DNA from: Vitellaria paradoxa
Lineage: Eukaryota; Streptophyta; Magnoliopsida; Ericales; Sapotaceae
Reading direction: 5' to 3'
NCBI GenBank assembly: GCA_019916065.1
Contig: CM034233.1
Span: 37,302,862 to 37,366,861, forward strand
DNA: 64,000 nucleotides
Below, piece after piece: positions 35,101 to 46,400 of this stretch (position 1 is the stretch's first letter; each line of letters begins with the position of its first letter). Position numbers and translations under genes: made by a program. The notes below the pieces were generated by a model. The model saw nothing but the letters and a program-made list of their open reading frames with translations, was not told where the DNA came from and ran no database searches.

Positions 35101-35130
35101 TGGGATCTTGAGGATCCTCCACCCTTATAG
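29117..35130 (+). pseudogene. Athila gag-pol of element C (heavily broken)
   Basis: Begins with an ATG at 29117 but has a stop within about 30 codons. A gag capsid stretch is open at 29491-29847 (FYQCWERFKNLLHLCPHHGF). The protease block with [10 protein letters not shown] is near 31070, RT from about 31830 with a hAT element inside it (31945-32557), RT box FMDD near 32958, RNase H to about 33775 (FTDHSALKYLL), integrase 34000-34800, and the C-terminal end at 35130. A 26-bp tandem duplication (34281-34332) lies in the integrase core. It matches D along its length. It cannot give a working product. Confidence 0.85.
31945..32557. mobile_element. Non-autonomous hAT transposon (613 bp)
   Basis: Flanked by perfect 8-bp duplications CTAACACA (31937-31944 and 32558-32565), with 12-bp terminal inverted repeats TAGGGATGTCAA. 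The 8-bp duplication is the hAT signature. Both arms are rich in GGGGACGGGG-type repeats, in opposite orientation, around an AT-rich centre. There is no transposase. It interrupts RT of element C. Confidence 0.9.
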
Positions 35131-36420
35131 TGAAGTTCATAGCCCTTTCATTGTTGTTGTACCTTAGTTAGGAATTAGCAATTTAAAAAAAAAAAAAATT
35201 GCTCATCATCTAGGTGCCATCCTCTAGTAGGTCAAGTTGAAAATTGAGTTACAAATTTTTGCTCTTGCCATTTAAACGCCACCATGCCATCCAAATGCTA
35301 CGCATGGTACTCTAATTAAAACCTCTTGTTTAATCCACTTGAGTCCCTCTTTCAAACCCTTTCCAAAATTCTCCAAACCGTTAACACTCCATTCTTGCGC
35401 AAGTCCAAGCCAAAAGTTGAGGATCAATTTAAGAAGTTTCACAGTTTTGATCACATTTTTTGTTCTCCAAGTTGTCCAATCCGGTAAGCTCACAACTCCT
35501 TTCGCATTTCAATGTTTTTCCAAACCCTCATGCCCTCAATCCATGTTGGACAATTTTTAACCCAAATATCTATTAAACTTTGATTCTTTAAATCTTAATA
35601 AAAATTTTGAAATCCATTTTAGCATTTTACTAAGTTTTGAAACCTTTGGGTATACTATTTATATCCATTCTAAGTTCTTGCAAACAATCTCTCGCACTTC
35701 TGATCCTTAAGAATTTTTGAACACAAAGGTTATGTCCAATTCGTATTTACAAGTTTGAAATTCTAAATTATTTTCACAAAATTGTTACTTGTTAAAGATT
35801 TTGGGAAAGAATTTTGAAATCAAAGTTAGAATTCAATTTAGGTTATTCAAGAATGTTGAAATCCAACACACTACCGCAGACCCGCTTGTGAGCCCTTGAA
35901 ATTTTCATTCTACAAGAGTAAAATTCATGCATTTTTGAACTATAGACACTACTATGGATTTGCTTGTGAGATTCATATCTTGAATTTAACTCTAGAATGA
36001 ACTACAATTGAGTTTAGGCCACCATTTGTGTTGGGTGAAGTTAGGATCCTTTACACTACCCAATTGTAGGTATTCAAGCTTAATTTTATATTGATTACAT
36101 GTTTTTCATTCAATTGTAGATCATGGGTCCTAGAAAATTCCATACTCATCGTAATGTCACTCGTATAGACTTTGATGACCATAAATTCTCATGTAAGAAG
36201 AACGAGACTGATTTTGGGAAGTTCTAGGAAAAGAGAGCCATTATTTTGGAACAATTTTAGAAGATTGAAGAGTTTAGAGGGGAGGAGTTTGGCTGGATTA
36301 AAATTTCTCAAAAAAGTGATGGCTTAACTACGCTCACTCTTAACCTAACTGCTTACCTAAGGTTGTAAGAGAATTTTGTGTTAACCTCATCGATAATGAA
36401 AAGGAAGAGGGGAATGACCG
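34725..36420 (+). repeat. Triplicated 1.7-kb segment of element C, unit 1
   Basis: Begins in the integrase C-terminal part at ATTGGGCCATTAAGCAG and runs through the pol stop (35130), an A-rich stretch, palindrome variants (35212-35305), a leader with a donor-like CCG|GTAAGC (35483), and ORF2 with its ATG at 36123, to GGGGAATG.CCG. Confidence 0.8.
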
Positions 36421-38128
36421 ATTGGGCCATTAAGTAGTTCAATGCTGCTATTAATTAAGTAAGACTTCACCCAAAACTCCAACTAGCAAGACTGGATGAG
36501 CTCCGGAGCAACGCAGATGAAAATGCAAGAATTTCCAAAGAAAAGATCAAGAACCTTCATGATAAACAGATTACAAGATGAACTTTCTATGGAGATCAAA
36601 AAGTACTTTTGTACAAATCACAACTTCACCTATTTCCAAGAAAATTTAATCCACGTGGGTAAGACCATTTATCGTAGTAAAAGTGCCTAAGCATGGAGCA
36701 ATCAAGATTGAAAATCCAAAAAATAAGAACCATTTCAAAGTAAATGGCCACCATCTTAAACTGTACTTCAAGAATTTCGTTGCTATGGTTAAAACTTGGG
36801 ATCTTGAGGATCCTCCACCCCCGTAGTGAAGTTCATAGCCCTTTCATTATTGTTCTACCTTAGTTAGGAATTAGCAATTTAAAAAAAAAAAATTGCCCAT
36901 CATCTAGACGCCATCCTCTAATAGGTCAAGTTGAAAATTAAGTTACAAATTTTTGCTCTTACCGTTCAAACACCACCATGCCATCTGGATGCGACGCCCA
37001 AGACTCCAATTAAAACCATTTATTTAATCCACACGAGTCCCTCTTTTAAACCCTTTCCAAAATTCTCCAAATCGTTAACACTCAATTCTCGTGCAAGTCC
37101 AAGTCAAAAGTTGAGGATCGATTCAAGAAGTTTTAGAGCTTTGATTATGTTTTTTGTTCTTTAAGCTACCCAATCAGGTAAGCTCGCAACTCCTTTCGCG
37201 TTTCAATGTTTTACCAAACCCTCATGCCCTTAATCCATGTTGGACAATTTTTAACCTAAATATATATTATACTTTGATTCTTTAAATCTTAATAAAGATT
37301 TTGAAAACCATTTTAGCATTTTATTCAATTTTGAAACCTTTGGGTATATTGTTTATATCCGTTTCAAGTTCTTGCATACAATTTCCTGCACATCTAATTT
37401 AAAAGAATTTTTTAACACAAAGATTATTTTCAATTCGTATTTACAAGTTTGAAATTCTAAATTATTTTCACAAAATTGTTACTTGCTAAAGATTTTGGGA
37501 AAGAATTTTGAAATCAAAGTCAGAATTTAATTTAGGTCGTTTCCAAAATCTTGAAATCCAAGGCACTACCGCAGACCCGCCTGTGAGGTCTTGAAATTCT
37601 CATTCTACAAGAGTAAAATTCATGCATTTTTTAACTATAGCGCTACTATAGATCCGCCTGTGAGATTCATATCTTGAATTTTACTCTAGAATGAACTACA
37701 ATTGGGTAGGGAGTCTTGGTTTAGGCCACCATTTGTGTTGGGTGAAGTTAGGATCCTTTACACTACCCAATTGTAGATATTCAAGCTTAATTTTATATTG
37801 GTTACATGTTTTTGGCTCAATTATAGATCATGGGTCCTAGAAAACTCCCTAGTCATCGTAATATCACTTGTATAGACTTTGATGATCATAAATTCTCATG
37901 TAAGAAGAATGAGACCGATTTTGGGAAGTTCTAGGAGAAGACAGCCATTATTCTAGAACAATTTTAGAAGATTGAAGAGTTTAGAGGCAAGGAGTTCGGC
38001 TGGTATCAAAATTTCTCAAAAAGAGGATGGCTTAACTACGCTCACCTCTAACCCAACTGCATACCCAAGGTTGTAAGAGAATTTTATATTAACTTCATAG
38101 CTAATGAAGAAGAAGAGGGGAATGGCCG
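36421..38128 (+). repeat. Triplicated segment of element C, unit 2
   Basis: Same order as unit 1, 1708 bp, roughly 10% different by eye: pol end near 36826, palindromes 36898-36995, donor-like CAG|GTAAGC near 37177, ORF2 ATG at 37830. The join to unit 3 is the same sequence as that to unit 1, so this is a true tandem repeat. Confidence 0.8.
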
Positions 38129-39833
38129 ATTGGGCCATAAAGCAGTTCAGTGTAGCTATTGATGAAGTAGTACTTCACCGTAAACTCCAATTAGTAGAAA
38201 TAGATAAGCTCTAGAGTGACACATATGAAAATGCAAGAATTTCAAAAGAAAAGATCAAGAACCTTTATGATAAATAGATTGCAAGATGAACTTTCCATGG
38301 AGGTCAAAAAGTACTTTTGTACAAATCACAACTTCACCCATTTCCAGGAAAATTTAATCTATGTAGTTAAGACCATTTATTGTAGTAGAAGTGTCTGAGC
38401 ATGGAGCAATTGAGATTGAAAATCCAAAAAATAAGAACCATTTCAAAGTAAATGGCCATCGTCTTAAACTATACTTCTAGAATTTCATTGCTATGGTTGA
38501 AACCTAGGATCTTGAGGATCCTTCACCCTTGTAGTGAAGTTCACAGCCCTTTCATTATTGTTGTACCTTAGTTAGGAATTAGCAATTTAAAAAAAAAAAA
38601 AATTGCTCGTCATTTAGATGCCATCCTCTAGCAGGTCAAGTTGAAAATTGAGTTACAAATATTTGCTCTTACCATTCAGACGCCAAAACGCCATCTGGAT
38701 GCGACGCACAGGACTCTAATTAAAACCACTTGTTCAGTCAACACGAGTCCCTCTTTCAAACCCTTTCCTAAATTATCCAAACCATTAACACTCCATTCTC
38801 GTGCAAGTCCAAGTCAAAAGTTGACGATCGATTCAAGAAGTTGTAGAGCTTTGATCGTGTTTTTCGTACTTCAAGTTGCTCAATCCGGTAAGCTCGCAAC
38901 TCCTTTTACATTTCGATGTTTTTCCAAAACCTCATACCTTCAATCTATGTTGGACAATTTTTGACCCAAACATCTATTAAACTTTGATTCTTTGAATCTT
39001 CATAAAGTTTTTGAAAACCATTTTAGCATTTTACTCAATTTTAAAACCTTTGGGTATATCATTTATATCCGTTTCAAGTTCTTGCATACAATCTCCTGCA
39101 CATCTGATTTTCAAAAATTTTGTAACACAAAGGTTATGTCCATTTTGTATTTACAAGTTTGAAATTCTAAATTAATTTCACAAAATTGTTACTTGTTAAA
39201 GATTTTGGGAAAGAATTTTGGAATCAAAGTCAGAATTCAATTTAAGTTGTTCCAAAATCTTGAAATCTAAGGCACTACCGCAGGCCTGCCTATATGGTCT
39301 TGAAATTTTCATTCTACAAGAGTAAAATTCAAGCATTTTTTAACTATAGCACTACTTTGTATTTGCGTGTGAAATCCATATCTTGAATTTTACTCTAGAA
39401 TGAAATACAATTGGGTAGGGAGTCTTAGCTTAGGCCACCATTTGTGTTGGGTGAAGTTAGGATCCTTTACACTACCTAATTGTAGATATTCAAGCTTAGT
39501 TTTATATTGACTACTTGTTTTTGGTTCAATTGTAGATCATTGGTCCTTGAAAACTCCCTACTCATCGTAATATCACTCATATAGAATTTACTAACCATAA
39601 ATTTTCATGTAAGAAGAATGAGACCAATTTCGAGAAGTTCTAGGAGAATAGAGCCATTATTCTAGAATGATTTTAGAAGATTGAGGAGTTTAGAGGGGAG
39701 GAGTTTGGTTGGTATCAAAATTTCTTAGAACGGGGATGGTTTAACTATGCTCACTTCCAACCCAACTGCATACCTAAGGTTGTAAAAGAATTTTGCGTTA
39801 ACTTCATAGCTAATAAAGAGGAAGAGGGGAATG
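38129..39833 (+). repeat. Triplicated segment of element C, unit 3
   Basis: Same order, about 1705 bp: palindromes 38614-38706, donor-like site near 38889, ORF2 start near 39539 where ATG has become ATT. After 39833 the sequence runs on into the rest of ORF2, so this unit is the one continuous with the 3' end of C. Confidence 0.8.
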
Positions 39834-40013
39834 TCATACATAGCTATGTGTGAGGAGCCAACATAGATGTTACCCCAGATCATTTTGCCCAAATCTTACA
39901 TTAACCCAAACCAAATATGCCTGATTTCCTATATGCACCTAGGAAACTACTGTACAAACTGTGGCGAGTGAAACTCTTTTAGAAAGAATAGAGTGGCCAA
40001 CTGAGGGCTAAGT
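39539..40013 (+). pseudogene. ORF2 of element C, first part
   Basis: Follows an acceptor-like TTGTAG|atc and opens with GGTCC in place of the start seen in units 1 and 2 (MGPRKF...). The residues resemble D's ORF2, e.g. PDHFAQILHXPKPNMPDFLYAP beside LTPNDFAELFQLPRVQRPEF in D. Several stops. Solo LTR H interrupts it at 40014; the rest resumes at 56274. Confidence 0.65.
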
Positions 40014-41395
40014 TGTAATACCCCGAATTTTAATGTTAATATAATTTGATGGTTTTAATATGTTTTGGGCATGTTAGTATGTTAATTAAGTAAGTTTAGT
40101 CATTAAAGATGACTTGGGGGTGTGAATTTTGGAAGAATTGGACAAAATAGCTCAAAAGTCAACATTTTGACTCGGGGGCATGCAGAGGGGCACCCAAGGT
40201 ACAGGAGGGGCACCCAAGGTAGAGGAGGGGCGCCCATGGGTCTAGGACGGGCACCCATGGTCCATGATGGGTGCCCCACTTGTACAGAAAATCAGCAGAA
40301 GGTGTTCTCTGGTTGGAAGGCCGAGACTTAACCATATAGGCACCTATACTAGCTAGGGGTGAGGGGAGACCTGAGGATTACTATTTGGGGATTAAAAATA
40401 TTGTTATATATATATATTAGATTGATTTGATGCAAAAGAGAGAGAGAGAAATGGCTTGAAAGAGAGAGAATCGGGTGAGAAGAACAAAGGAGAAGAAGAA
40501 GACCACTGGCAGAGGATTTCAAAGGTAGGTCTTCCAAACCTTCATGGAATTCAAATTCCTTTTACAAGATTGAAATTAGGACCTTAAGGAACCTTCCTAT
40601 GTTATTCATTTTTAGTTTTGATCAAGGAGGGAGAAGATTGGAGCCATCAAAGTTTGAGGGTTTGGAAGCTCAAGACACCTCTATTTTGATCTATCTTTTT
40701 ACCACTCAAGGTAGGGATTTCTAGTCTCATTTTAGCATATATGAGATGTAATTGAGCTAGTAAACACTTCTATGAAATTTATTTAAGATTTGGAAACCTT
40801 GGAAGTGGAGTTTGTGTGGATGAATGGTTGTGTGTATATATATGTATAAGTTGGAGCTAGATTTTTGTATTGAAGAAATGAATGGATTAAAATTTGTTTT
40901 GATGGACTTTTTGGAGTCTTCTAGGTCCTAGACAACTCAAGAAAATAAGGTATTAGGTTAGATATTGGATTGGGTAAAGTTTGGAACCTAAAAACATGGC
41001 TTAAAGCTTGAACCAAAGCAAAGTGACCTTCTGGGCAACAGAGGGACGCCCAAGGGTTTTGGTGGGGCGCCCATGGCCCTTGAGGGGCGCCCATGCTCTT
41101 AGGTGGGGCGCCTATGACCCCTCAGGGGCGTGATTACACTTGAATAGTGTAATTACAAAATCCTTATTCTAATAAAAATCCATGCAATTATTTTAGTATT
41201 TATGTATTTTTTTTGTTATGCTTTATGTTAAATTGATTTCTCTTTCTTTATTGTAGGAAAAATAAGGAAATAGTTGAGATTAGCAGTGGAGAAGATGAAG
41301 AAAACATTGAGGAGGAACCCGTGTTATCCACTGTACGAGCTCCAATTCGAACTAGAGCAAGAGCACGAAGGGAAAGAGAGCTAATGGGAAGCAGT

Positions 41396-41490
41396 GGTCC
41401 GGACACCCTCAGGACCGGAACAAAAAAAAAAAAAAAAAGATTCTGGGAGGCTACTGCCGTTCGGACACCTCTACGGGGTGTCCGGACACC
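41396..41490. repeat. GGTCCGGACACC palindrome cluster in D's LTR
   Basis: GGTCCGGACACC at 41396-41407, a related half-site at 41461, and the perfect 14-base palindrome GGTGTCCGGACACC at 41477-41490. Same set in the 3' LTR (53295-53391). They lie 55-150 bases upstream of the TATA box. Exact copies recur at 48743 and 48763 after pol. Confidence 0.8.
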
Positions 41491-41544
41491 TGGACACGCG
41501 GAATTCCATTTTTTTTATATTTCATATTAGGGTTTTGCATGGGG

Positions 41545-41554
41545 ATATATATAC
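41545..41554 (+). promoter_or_regulatory. TATA box of D's LTR
   Basis: GGATATATATACA followed about 30 bases on by a leader with GCAGCCG. The 3' LTR has the same box at 53445-53454. Confidence 0.65.
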
Positions 41555-42725
41555 ACTTATGTTGCAGCCGTGTAGGGCATTCTGAACCTTATTATTTCCA
41601 GCCGTTTTAGAGGTTTTTCCAGTAGTTTTGAGAGAGTATTTTTTTAGAGATTAAAAAAGATACAGCTTTGTGCGGTGTTCTTGGATTCATTGTGTTTCTT
41701 CATTAGTTTTACATTCTACGAAGTACGGTACATCTTCTTTCTTTCTTTCTGGATTCTTCTTAATATCAAGCTTTATTCTTTTTTTCTTTTTTTTTTATCT
41801 TCTTTGTTATTTGTTATGCGTCATTATATGATTGTGTGCTTCATTGTGGTTATGGATCTAGCGTGAAAACCCTAAGTTCTTGATTCGACAAATCAAGGTA
41901 GGGTAGTTCATGAAAACACTATGGGATTGATTTTTACGTAAATAAATTTTGATTTATTTCGAAAACTTACGAAAACGAAAATCCTTACTCATATTCGTTG
42001 AAATCACTGAGATGGGTTTTTGGGTCTTAAATTAATTAATATTTTCGAATAATTCAAAATCACAAACTAGGTTCAATCTGAAGTTGATTTATTTGGAAAA
42101 ACTTCGGAATAAAAAATTTCTAACCAAATTCATCTGAAATCACTGGTATTGATTTTTGACTTTAAAAATTCTTTATAAGTTCTTAATAAATTTTTACCTA
42201 AGATTGAATCTGAATATCCTATAGTGTAGTAGTGAACTACCCGAACTTGTAAGTTGAATCAAGAACACTTAAAAAAAAAATCGACAAAACTTGTTAAATT
42301 AATTGCTTGTTTTATTTTAGTGTTTTAAGTTTTAATTAATATTCTGTTTGGTTACAAATAGGAAATTAAACCCAGTTAAGAAAATAAAAAATATATATAT
42401 ATATATATATTTGTTTATAAATTTGAATGGTTAAGTTTCTTAAGTTGAGTTGTTTAATTTGAGCTATTTGTTTTTGCAATTTCTTAATTTGTTCTAAGAT
42501 AATTTTAATTACACTTTGCTTTTGTGAACCCCTAAGATTTAGTAAATTCAAATTCAGAAATTTAGTTTATTAAATTAGGAATTATTTTTAGAAACCTAGA
42601 AACTGAATATATAGGTTCCCTGTGGAAAATCGACCTTGGACTTACCAAGTTAAAACTTCGACGTCCCTCTTGCGCTTGAGAGGTAAAAAAAATCCTAAAT
42701 ACAGTTTTTGGGAGAGTCAAGTTTT

Positions 42726-42742
42726 TGGCGCCGTTGCTGGGG
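42726..42742 (+). promoter_or_regulatory. Primer-binding site of element D
   Basis: TGGCGCCGTTGCTGGGG, one mismatch from the tRNA-Asp complement, six bases after the LTR end. Confidence 0.9.
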
Positions 42743-42870
42743 AACCAAAATTTAGTTTTTAGGATATTTCTACGCTTTAGTTTTATTTAAACTTAATTTA
42801 ATTTAAAAAAAATTAAAATTTTTTAAAAAAAAATAAATAAATATTTTCTGTTTAGACACTAAACCTTTGC

Positions 42871-43428
42871 ATGCTCTTAAGATCGGGTAGGTTAGTAGAA
42901 CTTGAATCCGAATTAGAAGATCCTTCATATCTTCCTGAGTCTCTTTCATCCACCTCGTTTTCTACAGTTTCACTCACCAATTCTTCTTTTCACTCAATGG
43001 CTGAAGTAAGAGCGGATGGTAGTATTCATGGGGATAATGACCTCCCAGAGGTTCCAGGTTTCATCCCTATGAAAGATTACCTCAATCCTATTAGGCAAAC
43101 CACACCGTCGTGCATCATATTACCTTTGAATAGAGGGAATTTCAATCTTAGGCCAGGAATTATTCAACTTCTTCCTACCTTCCATGGCCTTGACTCTGAA
43201 AACCCTTACAACCATCTTAGGGAATTTGAGGAAGTGAGCAATACTTGTATTGATCCTAATGCCAATGAAGATGTAGTGCGTCTTCAACTTTTTCCCTTTT
43301 CTTTAAAGGACAAAGCCAAGTTCTGGCTTAACTCTCTTCGTCCCCGTTCCATTGGAACGTGGCGTGAAATGCAAACTGAGTTCCTTAAGAAATATTTCCC
43401 AACTCAGAAAACTCAATACTTTAGGTAG
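42871..43428 (+). CDS. gag: Gag N-terminal part of element D
   Basis: An open frame of 185 codons starting [20 protein letters not shown]. From about residue 85 it shows the first half of the plant gag domain ([19 protein letters not shown], then [16 protein letters not shown] and [14 protein letters not shown]). At about 43410-43422 a one-base change throws it out of frame; the homologous sequence continues in the frame of 43352-48511. The ATG at 42871 lies about 130 bases after the primer site with no earlier in-frame ATG that I see. A programmed frameshift in mid-capsid is unlikely, so I treat this as a lesion. Confidence 0.8.
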   Translation: MLLRSGRLVELESELEDPSYLPESLSSTSFSTVSLTNSSFHSMAEVRADGSIHGDNDLPEVPGFIPMKDYLNPIRQTTPSCIILPLNRGNFNLRPGIIQLLPTFHGLDSENPYNHLREFEEVSNTCIDPNANEDVVRLQLFPFSLKDKAKFWLNSLRPRSIGTWREMQTEFLKKYFPTQKTQYFR

Positions 43429-46400
43429 GCAGATCACCACCTTCTCTTGCAAACCTAATGAGAATTTCTGTCGAGCTTGGGAAAGGTTTAAGGACCTTTT
43501 AATGGCTTGTCCCCACCATGGTTTTGAATCATGGAGATTAGTGAGCATCTTCCATGAATCTTTAACCCCCAGTCTTAAGCAATTAGTTTCTACCATGTGC
43601 AATGGCACATTGTTTGATAAGACTGCGGAAGATGCTATGGATTTCTTTGACATGGTGGCCGAAGATTCTAATGATTGGGAAATTGGACCACCCTCTTCCT
43701 TAGAACATAGAAATCCCGTACCTAGTGGTCAGTTGATATTAAGTGAGAAGGACGACTTAAGTGCGAGATTATCTGCACTACAACACAAGTTAGAGTCCCT
43801 TGAACTTAAAAATAAAGATAAGTTAGTGGAAGCACAAGTGGTGTGTTGGGCATGTGACCAAGAAGGACATGATCCTAATTCATGTCCCGAGCTTCCGTTA
43901 CTTAAAGAGGTAGCTTATGGGAATGCATATGTCAACAATACTCAAAATAGGTCATTCCAAAATAGAGGCCAGGGTAACACTTCCTACTCACAAGGTGGGA
44001 AGGTTAATTACCAAGGGGGAAATCAATCTTCCAATACTTATACTCCGGGGTGGAGAAATCCTCCTGGTCTCTCGTGGAGGAATGACAATCAAGGGCAAAC
44101 ATTTCAACCTCCACCACCTCCTCAATATCAACAGCCCAACCCTGTTGCATTTCAACCAGTTCAAAAGAGGCCCATTGAGGACACTCTTAATCAATTTATG
44201 CAACAACAACTAAACATCAACAATCAAGTGACCAGGGCACTAGACGATATTAGAGGCCATATGACAAAGTTAACCCAATCCATGACTACTATTCAGAGTG
44301 GTAAACTCCCATCACAAACCTTCCCCAACCCAAAAGGCCAGGCGAACATGACTGAGTCGTCGACCTCGGGTACGAACCCACACGAGCAAGTACAAGCTGT
44401 CACCACTTTGAGGAGTGGTAAAGTCATTCAAAAACCTGACGATCCTAGAGCTAATACACCTAGTAAAAACTTAGGATCACAAGGTAGTGATGAAAAGGGA
44501 AAAGAGAAGGAGAAAGAGACAGAGAAAGAGGAGAAGAGGGATCATAATAGTAAACAAAGTCTTGGGAATGAGAATGTGAGTGGAGGAGATGAAAAGGAGA
44601 ATGAGGAGAAAACCAATGAGAGGACTTCGGGTAAACAAATTGAACCACCTACTGAATACATACCTAAACCACCTTTTCCTCAAAGATTAGCAAAGGGCAA
44701 GAATGAGATGTTGAACTCCGAGATTTATGACATTTTTAAACAAGTGAGAATCAATATCCCATTACTTGATGCTATCAAGCAAAACCCTCCTTATGCTAAA
44801 TTCCTCAAGGATATGTGCACTGTAAAGAGAAAGTTGAATGTAAAGGAGAAAGCTTTCTTGACTGAACAAGTAAGTGCCATACTCCAGCGTGACACACCTC
44901 CTAAGTACAAAGATCCTGGGTGTCCAACCATATCTTGCCTTATAGGGGACCGCGTTGTTGATAAAGCTCTACTTGACCTGGGTGCTAGTGTCAACTTACT
45001 ACCTTATACTGTGTATCAGCAATTAGGTTTAGGTGAGCTAAAACCCACTAGAATTACATTGCAATTAGCTGACCGCTCAGTCAAAATGCCCAGGGGTGTG
45101 GTGGAAGACGTATTGGTTCAAGTAGACAAGTTCTACTTTCCAGTTGACTTCATTGTATTGGACACTCAACCCATTCCAAACCCTGCCCAATCGGTACCAG
45201 TCATCCTTGGTAGACCCTTCCTCGCTACATCCAATGCTGTAATCAATTGTAGGAGTGGGGTCATGAAACTTTCTTTTGGAAATATGACCATGGAGATGAA
45301 TATTTTTAAGGTAGGAAAACAAATAGGAGAGTGTGAAGACATTCAAGAAGTGGATGTGATTCATGCCTTGAGTGAGGAATACTTTGAGAAAACATATCTT
45401 AAGGACCCTATAGAACGAGCACTAGTGAGGAGTGAGAGATGTGAGGCTTTGGATGGGGCAAACTTTGTTGAGGGTGATAAAATTTTGAGTGCCCCTGAAG
45501 AAGTCATGGCCATTGGTGGCTGGGTACCTATTTTCGAACCTTTGGAACCTTCTATAATTAAACCCAAGCCATCAATTGAGTGTCCTCCTTGTCCTCCTAG
45601 GAAACCATTACCCAATGAACTTAAATATGCATTCTTAGGAGATGGTGAAACATTCCCCGTTGTCATCTCATCCAAATTAGAAAAAGTTCAAGAAACCAAG
45701 TTATTAGCAGTTTTGAGTGCTCATAGGAAAGCCTTAGGATGGACAGTGGCGGATCTACAAGGTATTAGCCCTTTAGTATGTACGCATCACATATACCTTG
45801 AAGATGATGCCAAACCGGTGAGACAAATGCAACGGAGATTGAATCCCAATATGAAAGAAGTTGTAAAAGGGGAGGTACTTAAATTACTTGATGCGGGTAT
45901 CATCTACCCCATTTCTGACTCAAAGTGGGTGAGCCCCACTCAAGTGGTCCCTAAAAAGTCCGGTGTCACTGTTGTGGAGAATGAGAAGGGAGAATTAGTG
46001 CCTCAACGCACCCAAACTGGGTGGCGTATGTGCATTGATTATAGACGTTTGAATGCTGTGACGCGGAAGGACCACTTTCCTCTTCCCTTCCTAGACCAAG
46101 TACTTGAGAGAGTAGCAGGAAAAGCTTTCTACTGTTTCCTTGACGGGTATTCGGGGTATAATCAGGTTGAGATAGCACTTGAGGACCAAGAGAAAACCAC
46201 ATTTACATGCCCATTTGGTACCTTTGCGTATAGACGCATGCCTTTTGGGTTATGTAACGCACCTGCGACTTTTCAAAGGTGTGTGATGAGTATTTTCAGT
46301 GATATGGTTGAGAGATTCTTGGAGGTGTTCATGGATGATTTCTCCGTTTATGGAGATACATTTGATGAGTGCTTGACCAACCTTGAAAAGGTTTTAATCC

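Larger units (their letters stand above)
41131..42719 (+). repeat. 5' LTR of element D
   Basis: TGATTACACTTG...GAGAGTCA. Order: terminal inverted repeat-like start, a 3' splice-site-like sequence at about 41256 followed by an acidic frame, palindrome cluster (41396-41490), TATA box (41545-41554), CT-rich leader, an R-U5 region with repeated AAATCACTG blocks, an AT microsatellite (42388-42410) and the U5 box CCTCTTGCGCTTGAGAGG (42666-42683). Confidence 0.92.

Noticed and set aside
43352..43428. Programmed frameshift between the two gag frames of D
   Set aside because: It falls in the middle of the capsid domain, not at a gag/pol border, and I see no slippery site with a structure; a one-base lesion is simpler.
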